From Orobanche coerulescens (lineage: Eukaryota; Streptophyta; Magnoliopsida; Lamiales; Orobanchaceae), in NCBI GenBank assembly GCA_033398695.1, contig CM065814.1, forward strand, positions 81,114,358 through 81,178,357: a stretch of 64,000 bases of DNA. Direction: 5' to 3'. The translations under genes were made by a program, and so were the position numbers. Positions 1 through 11,830 of the stretch are shown here, in pieces (position 1 is the first letter of the stretch; every line of letters begins with the position of its first letter). The notes beneath the pieces are model-generated. The model had not been told where the DNA came from. It saw nothing but the letters and a program-made list of their open reading frames with translations, and searched no databases.

Positions 1-121
1 ATATTGGGTATATCGTATGATGATGTTATTGGATTCAGTACATGTATTCAGTATGCCGTATGTCCGTAATTGGTATGTCGAGACGGACGAGGAGAATTGG
101 AAAATGGCTAAGTATAGCCTG

Positions 122-621
122 ATTAGCGCGCGCTAATGTTCAAGTATAGCGCACGCTATCGTTCATGGTTAGCGCACGCTAGAGTCAGAATGTAGCGCAC
201 GCTAAATGCAGACAGATCGGAAGGAATCTGCGTGTGGACCCGGCTGCATTCGGCGCACGTTCTAGTAAGTCAACGGTTGTTGTCCTGAAGTATTAGCGCA
301 CGCTAAAGATTAGGCTTAGCGCACGCTAACTATATATTAGTCAACAAGGAATCTTATCCTTGTCAGATGCTGTCGGAATGTGGGGGCGAGTGGTAGGTGA
401 ACGCTGTAGTAAGTCAACTTCGGATAGCGCACGCTAAGAAGTAAGGACTAGCGTACGCTAGACATGATAATTTACGTACGTTAATGCATGGGCATTACGT
501 ACGTAAGGAAGTTTACGAAGCAAGACAGTAGCCTCTGGGCTTCGATAGCGCACGCTAACAAAGTCGATTAGCGCCGCGCTACGGCTAGCGCACTCTAAAC
601 ACAATGGTTTAGCGCACGCTA
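122..621 (+). promoter_or_regulatory. Dyad array 1 of LTR-X (TAGCGCACGCTA type)
   Basis: About a dozen 12-14-bp dyads with arms TAGCG and CGCTA around a 2-bp centre occur here, for example at 122-137 (centre CG), 147-158, 170-181, 193-204, 294-305, 317-328, 425-436, 449-460, 546-557 and 610-621. Related TTACGTACGTTA forms lie near 471-507. AGTCAAC, the complement of a TTGAC W-box core, occurs three times (near 268, 338 and 411). By position this is the U3 promoter region. A binding role is inferred; I see no good TATA box just downstream in this LTR. Confidence 0.7.
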
Positions 622-1297
622 GTGATGTATCATATCACAAGGGACATAAGGGTGTTATGAAGCATTTCGTCCATTCCTTCCTTGTAACCGAGAGAGAGAG
701 TTTTTAGAGTGAGGTGTGAGGTCCCAAACACCGAGAGATGATGATATTTAACAAGATTAAGATGGAGAGCATGGATTCAAGCCTCGTTCTTCAAGTTATT
801 CATGATTCTTGGAATGGAGTCTAGTGTTCTTATTCTTGGTTCATCCAATCCGTAATTTTCGTATCCTCTTGATGATGGTTCGTTTTCTTGGATGATTTCA
901 TGTAAGGAGCATGTTGAATAATCATATGATGATGTTATATGAGATTCAATGGAATTTTGATAAGAGTTTCGGATGTTAGTTAAGATTCTTCACACTATAA
1001 GGATGGTGATTCGTTTAACCCGATCTAAGATGGATTTCAATCTTGTTAACTATATTGATCGATTTAGAGGAGTTAAATCATGATACGAGGTTGAATTCCG
1101 GATTGAATATGATATGATCCTTGTTATCGAGTCGGTTTGATTGTTGATGTTATTATTGATATATGGACATTGATATGATCCTTGTGATAGTTATGGTGTC
1201 GTTTATCTTCAAGAGATATGGAGATTTATGTCTCCCTTCATTCGGATTCGTAATTGCAAGATGATAGTCGATGCTTGGAATGCATGCCATCAGACAG

Positions 1298-1381
1298 CAT
1301 TAGCGCACGCTAAGCTTACCGCTAGCGCACGCTAACGGACAACTTAGCGCACGCTACGTTATGCGTTTAACGTGCGCTAAG
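1298..1381 (+). promoter_or_regulatory. Dyad cluster 2 of LTR-X
   Basis: Four dyads follow one another within about 85 bases: three TAGCGCACGCTA copies and one AACGTGCGCTAA. They lie about 680 bases downstream of the first array, in the transcribed part of the LTR. The LTR at the right end of the window has a comparable second cluster (62720-62936). Function unknown. Confidence 0.6.
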
Positions 1382-2184
1382 TAGGCGACAGGCGATTTTT
1401 GTGTTTTGATTATGAATTCGTGATGGTTTGACTTGGTTGGTTACATTGTGTTTATTAGAGGTTGTGTTGAACCGTTGAGTTCGATTAGTTAGTATTGTCG
1501 TTGTTGATTGTTATCGGATATGTGTTATTTGATTTCTTCGATAGGTTGAGATTGTTGATCGGTGATTATAACCGGATATTGCGGTCGTGTTCGAGTATGT
1601 CCATTGTATTGCTTTTGATCGGCCGAGGAGCTCGTAGACAAAGGCAATGTGTTCGGCAATGACTTCGTGGTATCGGTATCGAGGCAAGTTATTACTTGCT
1701 CGATTATAATATTTAATGAATGGTTTTGATTTCATTTCGTTTATAATGCATATAGCGATGATTATTATTGTGAACTCGGGTATTCGGATCGCATATCGTT
1801 ATTTCGATTCTGGGAGGTAAATCATAATGTATATGCTTTATCTCAGTTATTGGTATGTTCGAGTACCGAGGTTACATTATGGTAAAGACGAGGATATGAG
1901 TATCTATAGTTCATTGTACGTTTGGATCGCCGAGCATTGAGGATAATCGTCGGTGATGATTTGGACATCGGGGTTGCTCCCGAAGGACTCGGGGCAAGTA
2001 TTCCATATTGATTATGGTTTAGTGTTATTTATTTTGGTCTTGTACATTTTCTTTCATGTCGTTGAACATGAAGTCGTCCTAGTAAATTGTCATGTTGTCG
2101 TGCCTGTTATGTTGTTCATGATGATGAACATATTGATTTGCATATGTGTATGCATATTGTGTTGTTTATGTTGTGTTGATCCCG

Positions 2185-2430
2185 TGAGATCATGAGGATC
2201 TATCCGAGGGCGCCGGTTCGAACGTCCACGATTTTGATCTTGTAGGATCATCACGGGATCCATCGAGGCGCTGGATCGTTGGGACGTGTTTTCCACCGAT
2301 TTTTATCTTGTAGGATCATCACGGGATCCATGCCGAGGGCCGGATCGTTGGACGGAGTTTTCCACCGATGTTGATCTTGTAGGATCATCACGGGGACCTA
2401 TGCCGAGGGCGCCGGTCATGGGATTTCCAT
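2185..2430 (+). repeat. 68-69-bp tandem repeat in LTR-X, about 3 copies
   Basis: The string TGTAGGATCATCACGGG begins at 2241, 2309 and 2378, giving periods of 68 and 69 bases. It is embedded in a longer unit with CCGAGGGCGCCGG and TTTTCCACCGAT. Related GGATC/GACGGG duplications occupy the matching position in several other LTRs here. It is non-coding. Confidence 0.85.
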
Positions 2431-3355
2431 TGAGTGTACATTGTTGTTATTGTTGTGATCATATTGACGTGGTCATATGAGTATGCATTTGTAGGTCTCG
2501 TGTTAGGACCTTGTCCGTTTGCATTGTTCGATCTCGGATTAGGTGATATGATTATCGTGGCACATCATATCTCGAGGTATGTACCATGTTTTCTTTGGTT
2601 TTGTCTTTGGTGGACAATCGGTTATCGTCTTGGGATTTGATGATATTATTCGATGGATCGTGAGTTGGTTATGATAGTTTGGGGATCTTGAGTATTGTTT
2701 AAGGTACAATACAGATATTATGTTCGAGTTTATTGGTTAATCGAGTACAGGATGTGATAATGGTTTTTCTGATGAGAATTTCTTGAGTAAGTAAAGTTAT
2801 GGCGGTAAGATTACGTTGGTTGTATTCTTATGTTGTATTCTCATTGGTATGTTATTATTAGTGTGATGTGACGGTTATCATTGTTGGATATTATGGCTGA
2901 CCCCGTCGTGGTATTTCTTTTAGGTTCTTGGAGTATCGAGCTTGTAGCGGTCGTGAAGAGATGAGCTTCCCGGAGGATACTGGCTAGGACATGTTTTGTG
3001 TATTGAGTTTCTTGATTGATTCTGTTATTCCGCTGCTAGGGTATATGTATGTTTGGTCTTTTTCCGCTGCGTAAGCATTCTGAAATGACCTTTTGGTATC
3101 TGGTAACTGAAATTGCCTTGGAAATCGTTTTCTAAACTTTTGAGTGTCGGCCGTTTGTCCTTGAGATTTCAAATGAGATTTTACGACGGTTTCTGATAAA
3201 CGGATTTTATAAATCTTTGTGAATTTTTAAAGATAGTACCGCCGTTGGCCTCTTGGGCATTTGTAAATGTTTGCGAAAATTTCTTTTAGCCTTGTGGGTT
3301 CCTTCTCGGGGCCCACGGCACTGTAATATTTCCGGTTAAATCTGGGGGTGTTACA

Positions 3356-4528
3356 CGTATAAAAGTAACAACGAGGGCAGACCACAACCAAACCCTCCCG
3401 ATTTCGCAAAACTATGAAAATATACCATGAATCCGTAGGAAAACTAATGATATCAACAAGATTTATCATATTCATCATGAATCCACCAACAAAACGGAAT
3501 GAATCGGACGAAAATCCCAAAACCCCCAATTTATCCAAAAGTAGGGTTCTAAGAGATTTTACCTTGGATTAGGATGAAAGATTCGTGTTGATGTTGTTAT
3601 AATACACCAAGAACTCAAGGGAGACGTTGGATGAGATGATTGGAGGAAGAAATCGCCAAGAAAATCGCCCGGAATCGCCTAAGCCGCGTAGAGGAGGAAG
3701 AAATGAGAAATTGTGTTCATCTCGGTCAACTCCCTAGTTTATATAGCCAGGGAGTGTTAGCGCGCGCTAATTCCTCAAAGTTAGCGTGCGCTAACGGGGT
3801 AAAATTCCAATCTATACAGTTAGCGTCCCAGTCCAGTAGCCATATTCCTGGCCGTTAGCGTGCGCTACTCGAAACGTAGCGTGCGCTAATAACTTCTCGG
3901 TAGCGTGCGCTATCGACCAATAGCGTGCGCTACCTGGACATCAGCCGAGTCCAATAGCTAACTGCCCCAAACTCACCTGACCCGTTAGCGTGCGCTATCG
4001 TACAAGCGTAGCGTGCGCTACCGGGCGCCTGACCGAGTTCAGTAGTAAACTATCCAGTACTGGATAGTCACGCTAGCGCGCGCTACCGAACAACTTAACG
4101 TGCGCTAGTCTCCCGACATTAGCGTGCACTAGACAAAGTAGCGTGCGCTAATCCGATAGTCCAGAGGGCTGGGAACAGAACTGCCACTCCCAGGGCTAAC
4201 TCGTTAGTGCGCGCTACAAAGTAAACGTAGCGTGCGCTACTAAGGGACCTCTAGCGTGCGCTATGCAGAAAATTAAGCATGCGTTAGATACAGAATATAA
4301 ACGGTCCAAAACACCGGAATATGAACGAAACATCAAAAGGAACATCTCAAAACGCATCAAAACATAAAATGGATCCATGGCAACCCCGAAACAGCAGTTC
4401 AGTACAATAATAACGAGAATCAGGTCAATAGATGACGGGAAAGATACACTGAAGGGTACACGAGGGTCACTACGATCGAGAAATACACCGAAAATGAAAA
4501 TACAAGGGAAAAAAATGCGGATATTACA
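3356..4528 (-). mobile_element. Truncated minus-oriented gypsy LTR (G2 family)
   Basis: This stretch aligns by eye with 19672-20766, the right-hand part of the G2 LTR, and ends the same way (TGCGGATATTACA at 4516-4528, which is the LTR start TGTAATATCCGCA on the minus strand). The rest of the LTR is displaced to the left of the window by the insertion of LTR-X. Only LTR sequence is present. At 4529 it abuts RNase H coding sequence of a plus-strand element, so this LTR, solo or complete, had inserted into that pol gene. It is diverged from the 18648 copy but keeps the dyad array and TATA box. Confidence 0.8.
3738..4290 (-). promoter_or_regulatory. TATA box and dyad array of the truncated G2-type LTR
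   Basis: Read on the minus strand, about 15 TAGCGCACGCTA-type dyads (seen on the plus strand as TAGCGTGCGCTA or TAGCGCGCGCTA, between 3757 and 4290) lie directly upstream of GGCTATATAAAC at about 3738-3748. The nearest dyad ends roughly 10 bases from the TATA box. A CCAGTACTGG dyad is interspersed near 4053. About 175 bases downstream of TATA is a splice-donor-like CCAAG|GTAAA (near 3560-3569). Confidence 0.75.
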
Positions 4529-6056
4529 GACCATTCCCGATCCGACAAGAGAATTCGTCATCTACAGTGATGCATCGAAGCAAGGCTTAGGATGTGTATT
4601 GATGCAAGAGGGCAAGGTAGTTGCCTATGCTTTGAGACAATTGAAACCACACGAGCTGAACTACCCTACTCATGATTTGAAATTAGTAGCGGTAGTTCAT
4701 GCCTTGAAGATTTGGAGGCATTACCTTTATGGAGGTAAGTGCGAAATTTATACAGACCACAAAAGTCTGAAATATATTTTCACACAAAATGAATTGAATA
4801 TGAGGCAGCGCAGATGGCTTGAGTTGGTCAAAGACTACGATTGTACAATTCATTACCACCCTGGTAAAGCAAACATAGTTGCTGATGCACTGATCTGTAA
4901 GGCAAGAGGAGACCTAACTTGTTTGTTGACGAAAGAGGAAAGATTTGTCAAGGAATTTGCAAGGATGAACCTTGAGATGGCTACACTATCGAATCTAGTT
5001 GAGTCGTTATTGGCTAGTTTGGTGGTACAACCAACCTTGAGGGAATAGATCAAAGGAGGTCAAGGACAAGACGACTTCTTGGTCAAGATGAAAGAACGTA
5101 CTCTTGGAGGTGAGGAGAAGGGTTTCAGTGTGTCCGATGATGGCACAATGTACTATGAAGCGACGATTTGTGTGCCCAATGTTATCAAGTTGAGAGAAGT
5201 GATATTGAAAGAGGCACCTAATACCCCATATACAACACACCCTGGGAGTACAAAGATGTACCAAGATCTTAAAGGGACATTTTGGTGGGAAGGTTTAAAA
5301 AGACATGTGGTAGACTTTGTCAGAAGGTGTATAGTTTGTCAACAAGTGAAGGCAGAACACCAACGTCCCTTTGGATTACTGAAATCACTTCATATTCCGG
5401 AATGGAAAAGGGAATACATTACGATGGACTTTGTGGTAGGTTTGCCTCGAACGGAAAGAGGAAACCATGCTATTTGGGTTGTTGTCGACCGACTCACAAA
5501 GTCAGCTCATTTTATCCCAGTTAAGATGAATTTTCGAATGGATCAGTATGATCAACTTTACATCCGTGAGATTATTAAATTACACGGAGTGCCATCCTCT
5601 ATAGTATCCGACAGGGATACTCGTTTCACATCGTGTTTTTGGGAGAGTTTGCAAGAAGTCTTGGGAATGCAGTTGAATTTTAGTACGGCCTATCATCCTC
5701 GGACTGATGGTCAGTCCGAGAGGACCATCCAAATACTTGAGGATATGTTGCGAGCATGTGTGTTATACATGGACAATAATTGGGAACGACGGTTGCCTTT
5801 GGTAGAATTTGCTTACAACAATAGTTACCAGTCGACGATCGATATGGCACCGTATGAAGCCTTATACGGTAGGAAGTGTCGATCACCACTGTATTGGGAT
5901 GAGGTAGGTGAAAGGAGAATTTTGGGTCCCGAGATGATCGAACAGACAGTTGGTGTGGTGGATAAGATTCGTGAGAGGATCAAGATAGCACAGAATCGTC
6001 AGAAGTCTTACGCCAACAATCAGGATAATCTGTATTCGTGTAAGAGGCTATCTTAA
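4529..6056 (+). pseudogene. Ty3/gypsy pol remnant: RNase H and integrase
   Basis: One plus frame runs through the region with a single in-frame TAG at 5046-5048. The first part is the retroelement RNase H ([27 protein letters not shown]). The usual catalytic Glu in THDLEL is Lys here (THDLKL), and the following ADALSRK is ADALICK. The second part is integrase: an H2C2 zinc-binding region ending CIVCQQVK, then the DDE core with Asp in ITMDFV, Asp in VSDRDTRF and Glu in GQSERTIQ, and the end of the core at APYEALYGRKCRSPL. Homology stops near 6015 (QKSYANN) and the frame runs into LTR-like sequence, so the integrase C-terminal part and any chromodomain are lost. Gag, protease and RT are absent because an LTR sits at 4528. 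It cannot be functional. Confidence 0.9.
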
Positions 6057-6557
6057 GATATATATTGTTGCGGGGACACCTGTGCAATCTCAATATTCAC
6101 ATGCATGCTCGATTCATGTTATGTGGTGTTGTCTGTATGTTTGATGTTGTTGCGGGGGCACCTGCGCAACCTCAATATTCGTGTTATGCGTGCTCGATTC
6201 ATGCTATACGTAATATTGTGAGTATGCATTTACGTTGAGGAAAAATGTGATAGATTATTCATGTTATGCTTTCCATGAGATTGTATATTACTGTGATCAA
6301 TATGATTTCCACGAGCTGAAGGAAGCTCACCCCCACCTTTATTGATCCCGCAGGTTGAACCGAGCCGGATGGATGAAGGAGGGAGCCGAGAGGGCATATG
6401 AAAGAGGATTTATTACATGATGTTTTCTTTATGTCAAATGTTTTGAAAACTTATTTGGGGAAACGTTGACTAGAAATTTATAATTTATGATTTATTCTTC
6501 CGCCGCAAAATTTTTATCTCGTATCTATGATAAAATGTTGCCTTATTTAAAGATATT
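6016..6557 (+). mobile_element. LTR-D remnant, first segment (plus-oriented)
   Basis: After pol homology stops, the sequence has the layout of the 3' half of a plus-oriented LTR: a GCTCACCCCC...GCAGGTTGAAC segment, then TTCTTCCGCCGC, as in other LTRs of the window. A GTTGCGGGGGCACCTG(T/C)GCAA(T/C)CTCAATATTC unit of about 85 bp is duplicated at about 6066 and 6149. The 5' end is missing; the junction with pol near 6015 looks like a deletion rather than an insertion. The segment continues at 14785 after the LARD element. No gene. Confidence 0.6.
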
Positions 6558-7103
6558 TGTAATAACCAGTAATTTCGATTTCCGGTAATTTCTTTTTTCG
6601 GCATAAGTCCGTTTGGACGACTCTCTCATGACCATTTCGTCATTCCGAGAATGATTAATTCTGCACTTTTTGTCATCCGAGCTCATTTCGGTGTCGTTTT
6701 GTTGAGTTCCGTGCTTTTTAGCGACTTTTCCGCACTTGAGTTCGATTCTTGCGAATCTCATTCGAAACTGCTGTTTCGAGTTTCCCGTAAGTCCGTTTAA
6801 CTTTGTTAGACGTGTTGTGAACTTCGGTTTGGTGTTTCGATCATGTATCGTGTATTTCGTACGTTTTGGGCCATTTTCGTAATTTCCCAAAGTTTGGGGT
6901 AATTACTTCCCGTTGTCGAATTTAGAACCTTCGGGTCGTCGGAATCGTGTGTTCTCTTAGTGCTCGAGTTCGTCTTTGCGAGTACATCATAACCGTATCT
7001 TCGATTCGTATTCAGGTTCGAGTTTCGGGGTCGTTCGGGCCGTCAGAGTTAGCCCCGGCCGAGTCATGGCCGGGCAGTCTGGGCCCAGGCCGGCACTGGC
7101 CGA

Positions 7104-7267
7104 GTTACGTACGTTAGTGCTCGGCAGTTACGTATGTAAGGGCCGGTTACGTACGTAAGGCGCTGGCCGGTAACGTACGTAGCGGGCAGCGATTTTAGAG
7201 GCGATGACTTCGGTTACGTCGTAAGCCTTGGCCGATTCGTCGTAACCGGCCGTGAGCGGCTATATAA
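7104..7267 (+). promoter_or_regulatory. TTACGTACGTAA array and TATA box, LARD 5' LTR
   Basis: TTACGTACGTTA, TTACGTATGTAA, TTACGTACGTAA and TAACGTACGTA follow one another from 7105, with GGCCGG-rich spacers, and TATATAAG lies at 7261-7268. Two further units are damaged here (TTACGTCGTAA and TTCGTCGTAA) but intact in the 3' LTR. This is the same promoter layout as the TAGCGCACGCTA arrays, with a different core. Confidence 0.75.
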
Positions 7268-8338
7268 GGCCCTGCAGATGGGATTTTGGCCATTTTTCTC
7301 AATCTTTCCTTTCTCTTCCGTGGATGTGGTCTTGGGAATCTTGAAGCCATGTTGTTTAACAATAAATCCATGAAGTTCTTGAGGTTATAACATCAATCAA
7401 TCATCCATTATCATCTTTTGATCCAACGAATCAAGGTAATCTTTCTTAGAACCCTAGTTTCTTGAATTTTGGGGTTTTTGCGTTTTTGTCCGATTCGTTC
7501 CGTATTATTGATTAATTCATGATGGGTATGATTAATCTTGGTAGTATTCTTGTGTTTAACATCATTTAATCCATTGTTCTTCGTCGAATCGAAGTATATT
7601 TCTTGATTTTCTTCAAATTGACTTTTTGGGGGATTTGTTCTCGATCTCATTTTTCATCCGTTTTTGATGGATCGATTGTGGTTAAATGATGTTGTTAAAC
7701 ATATTCTATGGATTGTATATCCATATTTCAACTTGGAATTCCATTTTCGGGTTTTGACGGAACGAATCGTGTTCTTGGCCGTTTTGGGGGAAACGCTTGA
7801 ACTTTCGTCATACGTTCTTTGAATTCAACGGCTTTAAGTCGTGTTAGGGAATTCATTTCATTATTGTTATTGTCCTTCATAGTTTATGAACGCGAGTTGG
7901 CGATCGGTGGAGTCGGTGGGTTCGTAGTCGGTTCGTGTCAACCTACTTCGGTCGATTCTTCGCGTTGCTCTTATTCGAGGCAAGTACCTTGTTCATACGC
8001 TTCTCGTTTTGTGGATATGATTGATCGGTGGTCGTTTTGGTGTGTTTGTTTGGTTATTTTAAAATGAATTTCCAAAAGATTTCGGTTTGGCCTCGTTAAA
8101 GGCTCTCTTTCAAAACGCGTGTGTGTTTTGTGAACATTGTGTTTTGGGAATTGATTATTTTGAACGTTGAAGGCTTTGATGATATCCCTATTGTTTAAAG
8201 TTATGGAATCGTGTATTCCGTGTTTAATCTTGTTATTGTGTTTTGAAGAGTTTGATAATGTTGTCGGATAAATGGCCATCTCTAGTAAGTATTCTTGATG
8301 AACTTACATTCTTAGCATATTAGTATTGCATGAGTAAT

Positions 8339-8510
8339 GTGTGTGTGTGTGTGTGTGTATGCTCACTACGGGTTAGATCCGACGAGGTCTCAGTAGGGCT
8401 CCACTAAGCTGTGGGACCGCGAGCTTGCTTTTAACCACTACGGGTTAGATCCGACGGGGTCTCGGTAGGGATCCATAAAGTTGTGGGTCCGCGGTTAATT
8501 GTGGTGCATT
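8339..8510 (+). repeat. GT microsatellite and 72-bp duplication in LARD LTR
   Basis: About ten GT units (8339-8358) are followed by two copies, starting at 8364 and 8436, of a 72-bp unit beginning CACTACGGGTTAGATCCGAC. The 3' LTR has the same structure with a shorter GT run (from about 13619). Non-coding. Confidence 0.85.
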
Positions 8511-9507
8511 TTGCAAATGTGATTTGATATTGACATTTCCGGAAATGAGTGCTTTCGAACGGTTTTCATGATTGCATGCATTGACTAGTGTGTAAGAGGT
8601 AAGTTGTTCGTTTGGCCTACTTGGCTAGGATGGCTCTAGAGTATTTTGTCGTTTATGTTAAATCCTTTATTTGCGGATTTTGATGTTGGGAGACGAACCT
8701 TGTGGTCGTTCTTGTGTACTGTGAGTTGATGAGATTTGGGGCTAAAATCCCAATGGTTTTGTAAAAGTCATTTTACGGATTTGGGGCTAAAATCCCAACG
8801 GTTTGGTAAAGGTCATTTTTCGGAAAGTAAACCTTTGGGAGGTGACCCCTTTCGTCTTTTGGGTTTTGAAAAGTAGGATTTGATAATCCAAAATCGTTTT
8901 CTATTAAAACTCCCGATGGTATTTCAAATCATTTTATAAATTGTTTCCCTTGATATTTTGATCTTGAAATTTTGGGAGGTCGTTACTCAAACTCTCGCCT
9001 CGGGAAGTGTTCATCTTGTTGTATTTGAATCTTTGAGGATTCCGGATTATTATTGTTCGTGGAATGTGAATTGTATGACTTGTATTTTTTTGCACTTGTA
9101 CTTGCACTAGCAAAACAGTGGAGTTTTGCTAACCCCCGAGTATTCGGGTGGTGGATGTCTATTTTTGCATTTAGGTTTTGGAGCATAACACAGGGTCGGC
9201 ACGAAGGATGATGAAAGATGATCGATACTAATCACATGAGGAACCGTACATTGTTTATTGGTTCAGTTGTACTTTATTTTCCGCTGCTATATTTTTCCCG
9301 TTGTACGGGTGTGGTTGTGTTTTGACCCCTGCGTGGGCATGAGTTGTATTTGAGTTGTATGTATTTATTGAAAGACCAAATCAGTCTACCGAGTCATTTT
9401 AGCCTTAAAGGCATGGTTGAGTTGTTATATGTTGTTACCAGCCTAGTAGATCCTTGAGGAAAGGTTCTACGACATGTAATATCCCTGAGCGGATTGGGGG
9501 TGTTACA

Positions 9508-11830
9508 AATATGGTATCGGAGCTTAGGTTGAGGAAACCTAGGCTGTCGGGTCAAGTCGTGTTGTTTGAGTCTTGTTTCGTCGGATTTTATCTGACTGAG
9601 TCGTGTCGCGACGCGTCGTTTGAGTTTGTTGGTCGTGATTAGTATCGTGGGGCGATCATCATCTTCGTGCGACCTGTGGAAGTTAGTCTCCCTTCTTTGT
9701 GTTGTGCCTCGTGTGACACGAGCTATTTTTATGATTATTTGTTAAGTGATGGAATCCTTATGTGGATTTTGATTTCACGATATGTATTTAGTCGACTCTC
9801 GTATTTGATTTATACGAGGAGTGTCGTCGCTTGTGATGTCTTTTTATTGTTGTTTTTGTCCGTTGCTGATGATTTTCGAATCGATTTGCACGTTTTACAA
9901 GTTCTCTTGTGGAGGCTTTGTGCTTATACGCGTTCGACTTGTTCACTAGCCAGTGCGGGAGAGTCCTTAGAGGCCTCGAATGGGGTCAGTGGTTTTGTTC
10001 TGAATGTGGTATTTTTTCGTTTATTTCCGTTTAAAGACATGTACTGTTTTGATTTTAAACGTTTTGATGCGTGTACTAGGAGTTGTTTTAGTGAACGTCG
10101 ATATTTGTGAGTTTTGGGCATTCTGGCCTATTGGATTTTTGAAAACCTTGAGTATCTTAGAAAAATAAATTTCGAGAAATACTTTTCAAATGAGTTATTT
10201 TCTTGTGGTACATCCTAGGTGCCACAATATATTTCAAAAAATTTCTACTTCGAGGACCAAAATGCTTTGAGATATTTTCAATGTTTTAGAAACACTTTTA
10301 TTTAGACCCGAGGGTCGAATATTCTGAAAGTTTTCACTAAGAGAAAGTGTCCTCATTTTTATCAAATGCGAAATGGCTCTCTAAAGTCTCGATGACGATG
10401 TTTCACATTTGTATTTTTTTGAAAGGTGATACTCAAGATCAACCGGTATTCTTCTAAATTATTTTTAAAATAAGGTTGTCGTTTTTTTGAAAACTTATCC
10501 ATTCCCGTTTGAGGGTTGGGTATGTATGTATGATGTTCGTGTTGTCATTTTAATGTTTACTCCCGAGTATGATTGAATTGGCGGTGTGAGTGTTGAGTCG
10601 CTTTCCACACATTTGTTGTGTTAGCCCTCTGTGAGAGGTGGGATGTTAGTGTTGAATATTGTCGCCCCGTAGTGATTTCTACATTATCGCTCTTGTGCGA
10701 GCTGTTAGAGCTTGGTTTGGTATGGCCGTGTGCATCGGTAATCATTCCGTTATGTGTCGGTTGTTTAATGTCTTGTTACCTTGCTTTTGTTTTTGTGAAT
10801 TTCGTGAATGAGGTCGGGGGTAATACCCGTACTATTTTGACTTCTGTATTTTCTCTTTCTCCAGTCTATCGATTCCCTCATGTTCGTTGAAACATTATGA
10901 ACTTGTTTTGTATTTTTGTTTCATCGTCCGAACGAGCTGTGATCTTGTTGTGGGTCGATCTGGTTATCGCTGTGACTTTTTCGAGTTCGGTTCGATTCTT
11001 GTGAACCTTGTTCGGAAGTGACATCATCTGGTTCTACTAGTTCTTTTATTCGAAGTGGATCGGATTTGGAACTCTTGTGTTTTCGACTCTGTCGACTCCT
11101 TTATGTTCGTTGATATTTCTGAGCTTGTCCTGCCCCTTGCTTTTGTTGATCGAACGAGTGTGGTATTATTTCGGAATAACTCGTTTGTCGTTGTGACTTT
11201 TCTATTGCTATTCCCTTTCCTGTGGATCTTATATGAATATGCACATCCTGTTGTTTTCACCGGATCATATATTGTCTCGAGTCGAGATGTGAACCTTGGA
11301 GTTGTTGTCTGAATTTATTTCGGACATGATTGTTCGATTTTTATTGTCTCGATCGTTTGTTTGTTCGGTTTTTGTTCTCGTTTCGTGATTGTTGAGCGTT
11401 CAGACTCCTTCCTAATTCCCTTAAGTTCGGGAAATTAGTCTCGTTTTCGATCTTCCAACCCTTAGGCGGTGGAATTCCGTATTTGTTCAGCGTTTGGCTC
11501 GCGTTTTGATTGATGAACCGTTGGGTTGGTCAATCGTATTGATTTTCATTTGTGTGTCTTGTGACTGTTCGGATAATTGACTTGACTATATTATCCGTTT
11601 GATGACGCTTACCATTTGTTGGTTTTATTACATTCCTAACGGCGACGTTGTGTTGGTCGCCGTGGAGCGTGTTTTCACACCGTATATTCCTTTGCGTTGC
11701 TTGTAACGTTTCGCCGTTGGGCATGAGTTACGCGCTTCTTGTGTATCTCGTTGATTTTTTCCTGGCGGGATATTTCTTCTCCCTACTTGTTTTAAGTTTC
11801 GGGACGAAACTTCTTTTAAGGATGGTAGAA
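9508..11830 (+). other. Non-coding interior of the LARD element
   Basis: The primer binding site TGGTATCGGAGC is at 9512-9523. It matches the tRNA-iMet type (TGGTATCAGAGC) with one change. At the other end the perfect palindrome AAGTTTCGGGACGAAACTT (11794-11812) precedes the polypurine tract AAGGATGGTAGAA (11818-11830). Between them I see no retroelement domain. The longest open frame (9667-10110) is low-complexity hydrophobic sequence with no recognisable motif and no support. Packaging signals are presumably here but cannot be read directly. Confidence 0.85.

Larger units (their letters stand above)
1..3355 (+). mobile_element. LTR-X: 3' part of a Ty3/gypsy LTR, 5' end outside window
   Basis: This is plus-oriented LTR sequence ending in the standard terminus GGGGGTGTTACA at 3355. 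No primer binding site follows, so it is a 3' LTR or a solo LTR. The next five bases (cgtat, 3356-3360) then continue as LTR sequence of another family. In the intact copy of that family at 19672 the same bases read cgtat-aaaa, so cgtat is probably the target duplication. Inside are two clusters of TAGCGCACGCTA-type dyads (122-621 and 1298-1381), a GAGGCAAGT...CTTG module near 1680 that recurs in other LTRs, and a 68-69-bp tandem repeat (2185-2430). No coding sequence is credible; the short open frames are chance. At more than 3.3 kb it is a very long LTR. Confidence 0.85.
6558..9507 (+). mobile_element. 5' LTR of the LARD element
   Basis: The LTR starts TGTAATAACC and ends GGGGGTGTTACA. In order it holds a U3 with TTACGTACGTAA dyads, TATATAAGG at 7261, a leader with AAG|GTAAT near 7433, a CGAGGCAAGTACCTTG module near 7976, a GT microsatellite with a 72-bp duplication (8339-8510), and TTTTCCGCTGCTAT near 9278. 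It closely matches the 3' LTR. The clearest differences are in the dyad array at 7185-7255, where this copy has lost or changed bases. Confidence 0.92.

Noticed and set aside
122..621. Dyad array as a CRISPR or phage-type repeat array
   Set aside because: Repeats are only 12-14 bp, spacing is irregular, repeat sequence varies, no cas genes are present, and the context is a plant LTR.
7819..8279. Conserved short frames (82 and 102 codons) present in both LARD LTRs
   Set aside because: Conservation only reflects LTR duplication. The frames overlap on opposite strands and have no recognisable domain.
9667..10110. 147-codon open frame in the LARD interior as a gene
   Set aside because: It has no retroelement or other motif, unbiased low-complexity hydrophobic composition, and no start context or homologous copy.
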